DNA of 64,000 bases. It comes from Pardosa pseudoannulata. Taxonomy: Eukaryota > Arthropoda > Arachnida > Araneae > Lycosidae. Position 1 is the first letter of the stretch. Each line of letters starts with the position of its first letter. This document shows, one piece after another, positions 12,501-28,100 of the stretch. The stretch lies in NCBI GenBank assembly GCA_032207245.1, contig CM063510.1, positions 163,832,737-163,896,736 of the forward strand, read 5' to 3'. The position numbers and the translations under genes were made by a program. A model generated the notes under the pieces. That model did not search any database, was not told where the DNA came from, and saw only the letters and a list, made by a program, of their open reading frames with translations.

Positions 12501-15500
12501 AGGCGAAAGTTTATGAAAGGAGCTATAGGTTTATTCTAGTAGCATCGGAAACTGTGCCTGAGATTCTCCGTAGATAACGTCGCGCTCTAGGTTCTAATAA
12601 AACCGATTGAACGGACGACTCACTTAAGAGCCGACTGATGAGGAACTAAAATAACTCGCTTCATCGCCTTTTCTTAAAAAATCTTCCCCGATCCAGGACT
12701 TAGAATTATTTCTCTAAGTACAAATAATAGCATTATATTCAAAGTTTTTCGGAACACAGGAAAAGAAAAACTCATAAGTTTATTCTTTTCCCAAAAGAGA
12801 GATCTTTACTTCGAAGGATATATACTGTACTGATATGTACTAAACTATATTATAGTATAGTATAGTACAGTTGGTTCTGAATAAACAATATATGAAAGCG
12901 AATTTGCAAATTTTCGGATGTGTAGAAATGCAAATTCGATACGTCTCTCAAATCGTATTCCAGACAACACATCCTTCTTATATAAGGCGAAAGTTTATGA
13001 AAGGAGCTATAGGTTTATTCTAGTAGCATCGGAAACTGTGCCTGAGATTCTCCGTAGATAACGTCGCGCTCTAGGTTCTAATAAAACCGATTGAACGGAC
13101 GACTCACTTAAGAGCCGACTGATGAGGAACTAAAATAACTCGCTTCATCGCCTTTTCTTAAAAAATCTTCCCCGATCCAGGACTTAGAATTATTTCTCTA
13201 AGTACAAATAATAGCATTATATTCAAAGTTTTTCGGAACACAGGAAAAGAAAAACTCATAAGTTTATTCTTTTCCCAAAAGAGAGATCTTTACTTCGAAG
13301 GATATATACTGTACTGATATGTACTAAACTATATTATAGTATAGTATAGTACAGTTGGTTCTGAATAAACAATATATGAAAGCGAATTTGCAAATTTTCG
13401 GATGTGTAGAAATGCAAATTCGATACGTCTCTCAAATCGTATTCCAGACAACACATCCTTCTTATATAAGGCGAAAGTTTATGAAAGGAGCTATAGGTTT
13501 ATTCTAGTAGCATCGGAAACTGTGCCTGGGATTCTTCGTAGATAACGTCGCGCTCTAGGTTCTAATAAAACCGATTGAACGGACGACTCACTTAAGAGCC
13601 GACTGATGAGGAACTAAAATAACTCGCTTCATCGCCTTTTCTTAAAAAATCTTCCCCGATCCAGGACTTAGAATTATTTCTCTAAGTACAAATAATAGCA
13701 TTATATTCAAAGTTTTTCGGAACACAGGAAAAGAAAAACTCATAAGTTTATTCTTTTCCCAAAAGAGAGATCTTTACTTCGAAGGATATATACTGTACTG
13801 ATATGTACTAAACTATATTATAGTATAGTATAGTACAGTTGGTTCTGAATAAACAATATATGAAAGCGAATTTGCAAATTTTCGGATGTGTAGAAATGCA
13901 AATTCGATACGTCTCTCAAATCGTATTCCAGACAACACATCCTTCTTATATAAGGCGAAAGTTTATGAAAGGAGCTATAGGTTTATTCTAGTAGCATCGG
14001 AAACTGTGCCTGAGATTCTCCGTAGATAACGTCGCGCTCTAGGTTCTAATAAAACCGATTGAACGGACGACTCACTTAAGAGCCGACTGATGAGGAACTA
14101 AAATAACTCGCTTCATCGCCTTTTCTTAAAAAATCTTCCCCGATCCAGGACTTAGAATTATTTCTCTAAGTACAAATAATAGCATTATATTCAAAGTTTT
14201 TCGGAACACAGGAAAAGAAAAACTCATAAGTTTATTCTTTTCCCAAAAGAGAGATCTTTACTTCGAAGGATATATACTGTACTGATATGTACTAAACTAT
14301 ATTATAGTATAGTATAGTACAGTTGGTTCTGAATAAACAATATATGAAAGCGAATTTGCAAATTTTCGGATGTGTAGAAATGCAAATTCGATACGTCTCT
14401 CAAATCGTATTCCAGACAACACATCCTTCTTATATAAGGCGAAAGTTTATGAAAGGAGCTATAGGTTTATTCTAGTAGCATCGGAAACTGTGCCTGAGAT
14501 TCTCCGTAGATAACGTCGCGCTCTAGGTTCTAATAAAACCGATTGAACGGACGACTCACTTAAGAGCCGACTGATGAGGAACTAAAATAACTCGCTTCAT
14601 CGCCTTTTCTTAAAAAATCTTCCCCGATCCAGGACTTAGAATTATTTCTCTAAGTACAAATAATAGCATTATATTCAAAGTTTTTCGGAACACAGGAAAA
14701 GAAAAACTCATAAGTTTATTCTTTTCCCAAAAGAGAGATCTTTACTTCGAAGGATATATACTGTACTGATATGTACTAAACTATATTATAGTATAGTATA
14801 GTATAGTACAGTTGGTTCTGAATAAACAATATATGAAAGCGAATTTGCAAATTTTCGGATGTGTAGAAATGCAAATTCGATACGTCTCTCAAATCGTATT
14901 CCAGACAACACATCCTTCTTATATAAGGCGAAAGTTTATGAAAGGAGCTATAGGTTTATTCTAGTAGCATCGGAAACTGTGCCTGAGATTCTCCGTAGAT
15001 AACGTCGCGCTCTAGGTTCTAATAAAACCGATTGAACGACGACTCACTTAAGAGCCGACTGATGAGGAACTAAAATAACTCGCTTCATCGCCTTTTCTTA
15101 AAAAATCTTCCCCGATCCAGGACTTAGAATTATTTCTCTAAGTACAAATAATAGCATTATATTCAAAGTTTTTCGGAACACAGGAAAAGAAAAACTCATA
15201 AGTTTATTCTTTTCCCAAAAGAGAGATCTTTACTTCGAAGGATATATACTGTACTGATATGTACTAAACTATATTATAGTATAGTATAGTACAGTTGGTT
15301 CTGAATAAACAATATATGAAAGCGAATTTGCAAATTTTCGGATGTGTAGAAATGCAAATTCGATACGTCTCTCAAATCGTATTCCAGACAACACATCCTT
15401 CTTATATAAGGCGAAAGTTTATGAAAGGAGCTATAGGTTTATTCTAGTAGCATCGGAAACTGTGCCTGAGATTCTCCGTAGATAACGTCGCGCTCTAGGT

Positions 15501-18500
15501 TCTAATAAAACCGATTGAACGGACGACTCACTTAAGAGCCGACTGATGAGGAACTAAAATAACTCGCTTCATCGCCTTTTCTTAAAAAATCTTCCCCGAT
15601 CCAGGACTTAGAATTATTTCTCTAAGTACAAATAATAGCATTATATTCAAAGTTTTTCGGAACACAGGAAAAGAAAAACTCATAAGTTTATTCTTTTCCC
15701 AAAAGAGAGATCTTTACTTCGAAGGATATATACTGTACTGATATGTACTAAACTATATTATAGTATAGTACAGTACAGTTTGTTCTGAATAAACAATATA
15801 TGAAAGCGAATTTGCAAATTTTCTTATGTGTAGAAATGCAAATTCGATACGTCTCTCAAATCGTATTCCAGACAACACATCCTTCTTATATAAGGCGAAA
15901 GTTTATGAAAGGAGCTATAGGTTTATTCTAGTAGCATCGGAAACTGTGCCTGAGATTCTTCGTAGATAACGTCGCGCTCTAGGTTCTAATAAAACCGATT
16001 GAACGGACGACTCACTTAAGAGCCGACTGATGAGGAACTAAAATAACTCGCTTCATCGCCTTTTCTTAAAAAATCTTCCCCGATCCAGGACTTAGAATTA
16101 TTTCTCTAAGTACAAATAATAGCATTATATTCAAAGTTTTTCGGAACACAGGAAAAGAAAAACTCATAAGTTTATTCTTTTCCCAAAAGAGAGATCTTTA
16201 CTTCGAAGGATATATACTGTACTGATATGTACTAAACTATATTATAGTATAGTATAGTACAGTTGGTTCTGAATAAACAATATATGAAAGCGAATTTGCA
16301 AATTTTCGGATGTGTAGAAATGCAAATTCGATACGTCTCTCAAATCGTATTCCAGACAACACATCCTTCTTATATAAGGCGAAAGTTTATGAAAGGAGCT
16401 ATAGGTTTATTCTAGTAGCATCGGAAACTGTGCCTGAGATTCTCCGTAGATAACGTCGCGCTCTAGGTTCTAATAAAACCGATTGAACGGACGACTCACT
16501 TAAGAGCCGACTGATGAGGAACTAAAATAACTCGCTTCATCGCCTTTTCTTAAAAAATCTTCCCCGATCCAGGACTTAGAATTATTTCTCTAAGTACAAA
16601 TAATAGCATTATATTCAAAGTTTTTCGGAACACAGGAAAAGAAAAACTCATAAGTTTATTCTTTTCCCAAAAGAGAGATCTTTACTTCGAAGGATATATA
16701 CTGTACTGATATGTACTAAACTATATTATAGTATAGTATAGTACAGTTGGTTCTGAATAAACAATATATGAAAGCGAATTTGCAAATTTTCGGATGTGTA
16801 GAAATGCAAATTCGATACGTCTCTCAAATCGTATTCCAGACAACACATCCTTCTTATATAAGGCGAAAGTTTATGAAAGGAGCTATAGGTTTATTCTAGT
16901 AGCATCGGAAACTGTGCCTGAGATTCTCCGTAGATAACGTCGCGCTCTAGGTTCTAATAAAACCGATTGAACGGACGACTCACTTAAGAGCCGACTGATG
17001 AGGAACTAAAATAACTCGCTTCATCGCCTTTTCTTAAAAAATCTTCCCCGATCCAGGACTTAGAATTATTTCTCTAAGTACAAATAATAGCATTATATTC
17101 AAAGTTTTTCGGAACACAGGAAAAGAAAAACTCATAAGTTTATTCTTTTCCCAAAAGAGAGATCTTTACTTCGAAGGATATATACTGTACTGATATGTAC
17201 TAAACTATATTATAGTATAGTATAGTATAGTACAGTTGGTTCTGAATAAACAATATATGAAAGCGAATTTGCAAATTTTCGGATGTGTAGAAATGCAAAT
17301 TCGATACGTCTCTCAAATCGTATTCCAGACAACACATCCTTCTTATATAAGGCGAAAGTTTATGAAAGGAGCTATAGGTTTATTCTAGTAGCATCGGAAA
17401 CTGTGCCTGAGATTCTTCGTAGATAACGTCGCGCTCTAGGTTCTAATAAAACCGATTGAACGGACGACTCACTTAAGAGCCGACTGATGAGGAACTAAAA
17501 TAACTCGCTTCATCGCCTTTTCTTAAAAAATCTTCCCCGATCCAGGACTTAGAATTATTTCTCTAAGTACAAATAATAGCATTATATTCAAAGTTTTTCG
17601 GAACACAGGAAAAGAAAAACTCATAAGTTTATTCTTTTCCCAAAAGAGAGATCTTTACTTCGAAGGATATATACTGTACTGATATGTACTAAACTATATT
17701 ATAGTATAGTATAGTACAGTTGGTTCTGAATAAACAATATATGAAAGCGAATTTGCAAATTTTCGGATGTGTAGAAATGCAAATTCGATACGTCTCTCAA
17801 ATCGTATTCCAGACAACACATCCTTCTTATATAAGGCGAAAGTTTATGAAAGGAGCTATAGGTTTATTCTAGTAGCATCGGAAACTGTGCCTGAGATTCT
17901 CCGTAGATAACGTCGCGCTCTAGGTTCTAATAAAACCGATTGAACGGACGACTCACTTAAGAGCCGACTGATGAGGAACTAAAATAACTCGCTTCATCGC
18001 CTTTTCTTAAAAAATCTTCCCCGATCCAGGACTTAGAATTATTTCTCTAAGTACAAATAATAGCATTATATTCAAAGTTTTTCGGAACACAGGAAAAGAA
18101 AAACTCATAAGTTTATTCTTTTCCCAAAAGAGAGATCTTTACTTCGAAGGATATATACTGTACTGATATGTACTAAACTATATTATAGTATAGTATAGTA
18201 CAGTTGGTTCTGAATAAACAATATATGAAAGCGAATTTGCAAATTTTCGGATGTGTAGAAATGCAAATTCGATACGTCTCTCAAATCGTATTCCAGACAA
18301 CACATCCTTCTTATATAAGGCGAAAGTTTATGAAAGGAGCTATAGGTTTATTCTAGTAGCATCGGAAACTGTGCCTGAGATTCTCCGTAGATAACGTCGC
18401 GCTCTAGGTTCTAATAAAACCGATTGAACGGACGACTCACTTAAGAGCCGACTGATGAGGAACTAAAATAACTCGCTTCATCGCCTTTTCTTAAAAAATC

Positions 18501-21500
18501 TTCCCCGATCCAGGACTTAGAATTATTTCTCTAAGTACAAATAATAGCATTATATTCAAAGTTTTTCGGAACACAGGAAAAGAAAAACTCATAAGTTTAT
18601 TCTTTTCCCAAAAGAGAGATCTTTACTTCGAAGGATATATACTGTACTGATATGTACTAAACTATATTATAGTATAGTATAGTACAGTTGGTTCTGAATA
18701 AACAATATATGAAAGCGAATTTGCAAATTTTCGGATGTGTAGAAATGCAAATTCGATACGTCTCTCAAATCGTATTCCAGACAACACATCCTTCTTATAT
18801 AAGGCGAAAGTTTATGAAAGGAGCTATAGGTTTATTCTAGTAGCATCGGAAACTGTGCCTGAGATTCTCCGTAGATAACGTCGCGCTCTAGGTTCTAATA
18901 AAACCGATTGAACGGACGACTCACTTAAGAGCCGACTGATGAGGAACTAAAATAACTCGCTTCATCGCCTTTTCTTAAAAAATCTTCCCCGATCCAGGAC
19001 TTAGAATTATTTCTCTAAGTACAAATAATAGCATTATATTCAAAGTTTTTCGGAACACAGGAAAAGAAAAACTCATAAGTTTATTCTTTTCCCAAAAGAG
19101 AGATCTTTACTTCGAAGGATATATACTGTACTGATATGTACTAAACTATATTATAGTATAGTATAGTACAGTTGGTTCTGAATAAACAATATATGAAAGC
19201 GAATTTGCAAATTTTCGGATGTGTAGAAATGCAAATTCGATACGTCTCTCAAATCGTATTCCAGACAACACATCCTTCTTATATAAGGCGAAAGTTTATG
19301 AAAGGAGCTATAGGTTTATTCTAGTAGCATCGGAAACTGTGCCTGAGATTCTCCGTAGATAACGTCGCGCTCTAGGTTCTAATAAAACCGATTGAACGGA
19401 CGACTCACTTAAGAGCCGACTGATGAGGAACTAAAATAACTCGCTTCATCGCCTTTTCTTAAAAAATCTTCCCCGATCCAGGACTTAGAATTATTTCTCT
19501 AAGTACAAATAATAGCATTATATTCAAAGTTTTTCGGAACACAGGAAAAGAAAAACTCATAAGTTTATTCTTTTCCCAAAAGAGAGATCTTTACTTCGAA
19601 GGATATATACTGTACTGATATGTACTAAACTATATTATAGTATAGTATAGTACAGTTGGTTCTGAATAAACAATATATGAAAGCGAATTTGCAAATTTTC
19701 GGATGTGTAGAAATGCAAATTCGATACGTCTCTCAAATCGTATTCCAGACAACACATCCTTCTTATATAAGGCGAAAGTTTATGAAAGGAGCTATAGGTT
19801 TATTCTAGTAGCATCGGAAACTGTGCCTGAGATTCTCCGTAGATAACGTCGCGCTCTAGGTTCTAATAAAACCGATTGAACGGACGACTCACTTAAGAGC
19901 CGACTGATGAGGAACTAAAATAACTCGCTTCATCGCCTTTTCTTAAAAAATCTTCCCCGATCCAGGACTTAGAATTATTTCTCTAAGTACAAATAATAGC
20001 ATTATATTCAAAGTTTTTCGGAACACAGGAAAAGAAAAACTCATAAGTTTATTCTTTTCCCAAAAGAGAGATCTTTACTTCGAAGGATATATACTGTACT
20101 GATATGTACTAAACTATATTATTATAGTATAGTATAGTACAGTTGGTTCTGAATAAACAATATATGAAAGCGAATTTGCAAATTTTCGGATGTGTAGAAA
20201 TGCAAATTCGATACGTCTCTCAAATCGTATTCCAGACAACACATCCTTCTTATATAAGGCGAAAGTTTATGAAAGGAGCTATAGGTTTATTCTAGTAGCA
20301 TCGGAAACTGTGCCTGAGATTCTCCGTAGATAACGTCGCGCTCTAGGTTCTAATAAAACCGATTGAACGGACGACTCACTTAAGAGCCGACTGATGAGGA
20401 ACTAAAATAACTCGCTTCATCGCCTTTTCTTAAAAAATCTTCCCCGATCCAGGACTTAGAATTATTTCTCTAAGTACAAATAATAGCATTATATTCAAAG
20501 TTTTTCGGAACACAGGAAAAGAAAAACTCATAAGTTTATTCTTTTCCCAAAAGAGAGATCTTTACTTCGAAGGATATATACTGTACTGATATGTACTAAA
20601 CTATATTATAGTATAGTATAGTACAGTTGGTTCTGAATAAACAATATATGAAAGCGAATTTGCAAATTTTCGGATGTGTAGAAATGCAAATTCGATACGT
20701 CTCTCAAATCGTATTCCAGACAACACATCCTTCTTATATAAGGCGAAAGTTTATGAAAGGAGCTATAGGTTTATTCTAGTAGCATCGGAAACTGTGCCTG
20801 AGATTCTCCGTAGATAACGTCGCGCTCTAGGTTCTAATAAAACCGATTGAACGGACGACTCACTTAAGAGCCGACTGATGAGGAACTAAAATAACTCGCT
20901 TCATCGCCTTTTCTTAAAAAATCTTCCCCGATCCAGGACTTAGAATTATTTCTCTAAGTACAAATAATAGCATTATATTCAAAGTTTTTCGGAACACAGG
21001 AAAAGAAAAACTCATAAGTTTATTCTTTTCCCAAAAGAGAGATCTTTACTTCGAAGGATATATACTGTACTGATATGTACTAAACTATATTATAGTATAG
21101 TATAGTACAGTTGGTTCTGAATAAACAATATATGAAAGCGAATTTGCAAATTTTCGGATGTGTAGAAATGCAAATTCGATACGTCTCTCAAATCGTATTC
21201 CAGACAACACATCCTTCTTATATAAGGCGAAAGTTTATGAAAGGAGCTATAGGTTTATTCTAGTAGCATCGGAAACTGTGCCTGAGATTCTCCGTAGATA
21301 ACGTCGCGCTCTAGGTTCTAATAAAACCGATTGAACGGACGACTCACTTAAGAGCCGACTGATGAGGAACTAAAATAACTCGCTTCATCGCCTTTTCTTA
21401 AAAAATCTTCCCCGATCCAGGACTTAGAATTATTTCTCTAAGTACAAATAATAGCATTATATTCAAAGTTTTTCGGAACACAGGAAAAGAAAAACTCATA

Positions 21501-21816
21501 AGTTTATTCTTTTCCCAAAAGAGAGATCTTTACTTCGAAGGATATATACTGTACTGATATGTACTAAACTATATTATAGTATAGTATAGTACAGTTGGTT
21601 CTGAATAAACAATATATGAAAGCGAATTTGCAAATTTTCGGATGTGTAGAAATGCAAATTCGATACGTCTCTCAAATCGTATTCCAGACAACACATCCTT
21701 CTTATATAAGGCGAAAGTTTATGAAAGGAGCTATAGGTTTATTCTAGTAGCATCGGAAACTGTGCCTGAGATTCTCCGTAGATAACGTCGCGCTCTAGGT
21801 TCTAATAAAACCGATT

Positions 21817-22289
21817 AAGAGCCGACTGATGAGGAACTAAAATAACTCGCTTCATCGCCTTTTCTTAAAAAATCTTCCCCGATCCAGGACTTAGAATTAT
21901 TTCTCTAAGTACAAATAATAGCATTATATTCAAAGTTTTTCGGAACACAGGAAAAGAAAAACTCATAAGTTTATTCTTTTCCCAAAAGAGAGATCTTTAC
22001 TTCGAAGGATATATACTGTACTGATATGTACTAAACTATATTATAGTATAGTATAGTATAGTACAGTTGGTTCTGAATAAACAATATATGAAAGCGAATT
22101 TGCAAATTTTCGGATGTGTAGAAATGCAAATTCGATACGTCTCTCAAATCGTATTCCAGACAACACATCCTTCTTATATAAGGCGAAAGTTTATGAAAGG
22201 AGCTATAGGTTTATTCTAGTAGCATCGGAAACTGTGCCTGAGATTCACGTAGATAACGTCGCGCTCTAGTTTCTAATAAAACCGATTGA
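21817..22289 (+). repeat. Truncated monomer lacking its first 15 bases
   Basis: CCGATT joins directly to AAGAGCCGAC at 21816/21817, a 17-bp deletion spanning the unit boundary. The unit has four TATAG copies. It ends with the compound variant GATTCACGTAG plus CTCTAGTTTC, which reappears in the unit ending at 56296. Confidence 0.9.
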
Positions 22290-24707
22290 ACGGACGACTC
22301 ACTTAAGAGCCGACTGATGAGGAACTAAAATAACTCGCTTCATCGCCTTTTCTTAAAAAATCTTCCCCGATCCAGGACTTAGAATTATTTCTCTAAGTAC
22401 AAATAATAGCATTATATTCAAAGTTTTTCGGAACACAGGAAAAGAAAAACTCATAAGTTTATTCTTTTCCCAAAAGAGAGATCTTTACTTCGAAGGATAT
22501 ATACTGTACTGATATGTACTAAACTATATTATAGTATAGTATAGTACAGTTGGTTCTGAATAAACAATATATGAAAGCGAATTTGCAAATTTTCGGATGT
22601 GTAGAAATGCAAATTCGATACGTCTCTCAAATCGTATTCCAGACAACACATCCTTCTTATATAAGGCGAAAGTTTATGAAAGGAGCTATAGGTTTATTCT
22701 AGTAGCATCGGAAACTGTGCCTGAGATTCTCCGTAGATAACGTCGCGCTCTAGGTTCTAATAAAACCGATTGAACGGACGACTCACTTAAGAGCCGACTG
22801 ATGAGGAACTAAAATAACTCGCTTCATCGCCTTTTCTTAAAAAATCTTCCCCGATCCAGGACTTAGAATTATTTCTCTAAGTACAAATAATAGCATTATA
22901 TTCAAAGTTTTTCGGAACACAGGAAAAGAAAAACTCATAAGTTTATTCTTTTCCCAAAAGAGAGATCTTTACTTCGAAGGATATATACTGTACTGATATG
23001 TACTAAACTATATTATAGTATAGTATAGTACAGTTGGTTCTGAATAAACAATATATGAAAGCGAATTTGCAAATTTTCAAATGTGTAGAAATGCAAATTC
23101 GATACGTCTCTCAAATCGTATTCCAGACAACACATCCTTCTTATATAAGGCGAAAGTTTATGAAAGGAGCTATAGGTTTATTCTAGTAGCATCGGAAACT
23201 GTGCCTGAGATTCACCGTAGATAACGTCGCGCTCTAGGTTCTAATAAAACCGATTGAACGGACGACTCACTTAAGAGCCGACTGATGAGGAACTAAAATA
23301 ACTCGCTTCATCGCCTTTTCTTAAAAAATCTTCCCCGATCCAGGACTTAGAATTATTTCTCTAAGTACAAATAATAGCATTATATTCAAAGTTTTTCGGA
23401 ACACAGGAAAAGAAAAACTCATAAGTTTATTCTTTTCCCAAAAGAGAGATCTTTACTTCGAAGGATATATACTGTACTGATATGTACTAAACTATATTAT
23501 AGTATAGTATAGTACAGTTGGTTCTGAATAAACAATATATGAAAGCGAATTTGCAAATTTTCGGATGTGTAGAAATGCAAATTCGATACGTCTCTCAAAT
23601 CGTATTCCAGACAACACATCCTTCTTATATAAGGCGAAAGTTTATGAAAGGAGCTATAGGTTTATTCTAGTAGCATCGGAAACTGTGCCTGGGATTCTTC
23701 GTAGATAACGTCGCGCTCTAGGTTCTAATAAAACCGATCGAACGGACTCCACTTAAGAGCCGACTGATGAGGAACTAAAATAACTCGCTTCATCGCCTTT
23801 TCTTAAAAAATCTTCCCCGATCCAGGACTTAGAATTATTTCTCTAAGTACAAATAATAGCATTATATTCAAAGTTTTTCGGAACACAGGAAAAGAAAAAC
23901 TCATAAGTTTATTCTTTTCCCAAAAGAGAGATCTTTACTTCGAAGGATATATACTGTACTGATATGTACTAAACTATATTATAGTATAGTATAGTACAGT
24001 TGGTTCTGAATAAACAATATATGAAAGCGAATTTGCAAATTTTCGGATGTGTAGAAATGCAAATTCGATACGTCTCTCAAATCGTATTCCAGACAACACA
24101 TCCTTCTTATATAAGGCGAAAGTTTATGAAAGGAGCTATAGGTTTATTCTAGTAGCATCGGAAACTGTGCCTGGGATTCTTCGTAGATAATGTCGCGCTC
24201 TAGGTTCTAATAAAACCGATTGAACGGACGACTCACTTAAGAGCCGACTGATGAGGAACTAAAATAACTCGCTTCATCGCCTTTTCTTAAAAAATCTTCC
24301 CCGATCCAGGACTTAGAATTATTTCTCTAAGTACAAATAATAGCATTATATTCAAAGTTTTTCGGAACACAGGAAAAGAAAAACTCATAAGTTTATTCTT
24401 TTCCCAAAAGAGAGATCTTTACTTCGAAGGATATATACTGTACTGATATGTACTAAACTATATTATAGTATAGTATAGTACAGTTGGTTCTGAATAAACA
24501 ATATATGAAAGCGAATTTGCAAATTTTCGGATGTGTAGAAATGCAAATTCGATACGTCTCTCAAATCGTATTCCAGACAACACATCCTTCTTATATAAGG
24601 CGAAAGTTTATGAAAGGAGCTATAGGTTTATTCTAGTAGCATCGGAAACTGTGCCTGAGATTCTCCGTAGATAACGTCGCGCTCTAGGTTCTAATAAAAC
24701 CGATTGA

Positions 24708-25134
24708 ACGGACTACTCTTCCCCGATATAGGAATTAGAATTATTTCTCTAAGTACAAATAATAGCATTATATTCAAAGTTTTTCGGAACACAGGAAAAT
24801 AAAAACTCATAAGTTTATTCTTTTCCCAAAAGAGAGATCTTTACTTCGAAGGATATATACTGTACTGATATGTACTAAACTATATTATAGTATAGTATAG
24901 TATAGTACAGTTGGTTCTGAATAAACAATATATGAAAGCGAATTTGCAAATTTTCGGATGTGTAGAAATGCAAATTCGATACGTCTCTCAAATCGTATTC
25001 CAGACAACACATCCTTCTTATATAAGGCGAAAGTTTATGAAAGGAGCTATAGGTTTATTCTAGTAGCATCGGAAACTGTGCCTGAGATTCTCCGTAGATA
25101 ACGTCGCGCTCTAGGTTCTAATAAAACCGATTGA
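24708..25134 (+). repeat. Short monomer with the 62-bp deletion (first copy)
   Basis: The unit begins ACGGACTACTC and jumps at about 24718 to TTCCCCGATATAGG. The missing 62 bp include CTTAAG, CTGATGAG and the A-run. It also carries GGAATTAG and GGAAAATAAAAAC, and has four TATAG copies. It is the only copy of this deletion type in the homogeneous core; four others lie at 40133, 41037, 49185 and 53958. Confidence 0.9.
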
Positions 25135-28100
25135 ACGGACGACTCACTTAAGAGCCGACTGATGAGGAACTAAAATAACTCGCTTCATCGCCTTTTCTTA
25201 AAAAATCTTCCCCGATCCAGGACTTAGAATTATTTCTCTAAGTACAAATAATAGCATTATATTCAAAGTTTTTCGGAACACAGGAAAAGAAAAACTCATA
25301 AGTTTATTCTTTTCCCAAAAGAGAGATCTTTACTTCGAAGGATATATACTGTACTGATATGTACTAAACTATATTATAGTATAGTATAGTACAGTTGGTT
25401 CTGAAAAAACAATATATGAAAGCGAATTTGCAAATTTTCGGATGTGTAGAAATGCAAATTCGATACGTCTCTCAAATCGTATTCCAGACAACACATCCTT
25501 CTTATATAAGGCGAAAGTTTATGAAAGGAGCTATAGGTTTATTCTAGTAGCATCGGAAACTGTGCCTGAGATTCTCCGTAGATAACGTCGCGCTCTAGGT
25601 TCTAATAAAACCGATTGAACGGACGACGACTCACTTAAGAGCCGACTGATGAGGAACTAAAATAACTCGCTTCATCGCCTTTTCTTAAAAAATCTTCCCC
25701 GATCCAGGACTTAGAATTATTTCTCTAAGTACAAATAATAGCATTATATTCAAAGTTTTTCGGAACACAGGAAAAGAAAAACTCATAAGTTTATTCTTTT
25801 CCCAAAAGAGAGATCTTTACTTCGAAGGATATATACTGTACTGATATGTACTAAACTATATTATAGTATAGTATAGTACAGTTGGTTCTGAATAAACAAT
25901 ATATGAAAGCGAATTTGCAAATTTTCGGATGTGTAGAAATGCAAATTCGATACGTCTCTCAAATCGTATTCCAGACAACACATCCTTCTTATATAAGGCG
26001 AAAGTTTATGAAAGGAGCTATAGGTTTATTCTAGTAGCATCGGAAACTGTGCCTGAGATTCTCCGTAGATAACGTCGCGCTCTAGGTTCTAATAAAACCG
26101 ATTGAACGGACGACTCACTTAAGAGCCGACTGATGAGAACTAAAATAACTCGCTTCATCGCCTTTTCTTAAAAAAATCTTCCCCGATCCAGGACTTAGAA
26201 TTATTTCTCTAAGTACAAATAATAGCATTATATTCAAAGTTTTTCGGAACACAGGAAAAGAAAAACTCATAAGTTTATTCTTTTCCCAAAAGAGAGATCT
26301 TTACTTCGAAGGATATATACTGTACTGATATGTACTAAACTATATTATAGTATAGTATAGTACAGTTGGTTCTGAATAAACAATATATGAAAGCGAATTT
26401 GCAAATTTTCGGATGTGTAGAAATGCAAATTCGATACGTCTCTCAAATCGTATTCCAGACAACACATCCTTCTTATATAAGGCGAAAGTTTATGAAAGGA
26501 GCTATAGGTTTATTCTAGTAGCATCGGAAACTGTGCCTGAGATTCTCCGTAGATAACGTCGCGCTCTAGGTTCTAATAAAACCGATTGAACGGACGACTC
26601 ACTTAAGAGCCGACTGATGAGGAACTAAAATAACTCGCTTCATCGCCTTTTCTTAAAAAATCTTCCCCGATCCAGGACTTAGAATTATTTCTCTAAGTAC
26701 AAATAATAGCATTATATTCAAAGTTTTTCGGAACACAGGAAAAGAAAAACTCATAAGTTTATTCTTTTCCCAAAAGAGAGATCTTTACTTCGAAGGATAT
26801 ATACTGTACTGATATGTACTACACTATATAATAGTATAGTACAGTTGGTTCTGAATAAACAATATATGAAAGCGAATTTGCAAATTTTCGGATGTGTAGA
26901 AATGCAAATTCGATACGTCTCTCAAATCGTATTCCAGACAACACATCCTTCTTATATAAGGCGAAAGTTTATGAAAGGAGCTATAGGTTTATTCTAGTAG
27001 CATCGGAAACTGTGCCTGAGATTCTCCGTAGATAACGTCGCGCTCTAGGTTCTAATAAAACCGATTGAACGGACGACTCACTTAAGAGCCGACTGATGAG
27101 GAACTAAAATAACTCGCTTCATCGCCTTTTCTTAAAAAATCTTCCCCGATCCAGGACTTAGAATTATTTCTCTAAGTACAAATAATAGCATTATATTCAA
27201 AGTTTTTCGGAACACAGGAAAAGAAAAACTCATAAGTTTATTCTTTTCCCAAAAGAGAGATCTTTACTTCGAAGGATATATACTGTACTGATATGTACTA
27301 AACTATATTATAGTATAGTATAGTATAGTACAGTTGGTTCTGAATAAACAATATATGAAAGCGAATTTGCAAATTTTCGGATGTGTAGAAATGCAAATTC
27401 GATACGTCTCTCAAATCGTATTCCAGACAACACATCCTTCTTATATAAGGCGAAAGTTTATGAAAGGAGCTATAGGTTTATTCTAGTAGCATCGGAAACT
27501 GTGCCTGAGATTCTCCGTAGATAACGTCGCGCTCTAGGTTCTAATAAAACCGATTGAACGGACGACTCACTTAAGAGCCGACTGATGAGGAACTAAAATA
27601 ACTCGCTTCATCGCCTTTTCTTAAAAAATCTTCCCCGATCCAGGACTTAGAATTATTTCTCTAAGTACAAATAATAGCATTATATTCAAAGTTTTTCGGA
27701 ACACAGGAAAAGAAAAACTCATAAGTTTATTCTTTTCCCAAAAGAGAGATCTTTACTTCGAAGGATATATACTGTACTGATATGTACTAAACTATATTAT
27801 AGTATAGTATAGTACAGTTGGTTCTGAATAAACAATATATGAAAGCGAATTTGCAAATTTTCGGATGTGTAGAAATGCAAATTCGATACGTCTCTCAAAT
27901 CGTATTCCAGACAACACATCCTTCTTATATAAGGCGAAAGTTTATGAAAGGAGCTATAGGTTTATTCTAGTAGCATCGGAAACTGTGCCTGAGATTCTCC
28001 GTAGATAACGTCGCGCTCTAGGTTCTAATAAAACCGATTGAACGGACGACTCACTTAAGAGCCGACTGATGAGGAACTAAAATAACTCGCTTCATCGCCT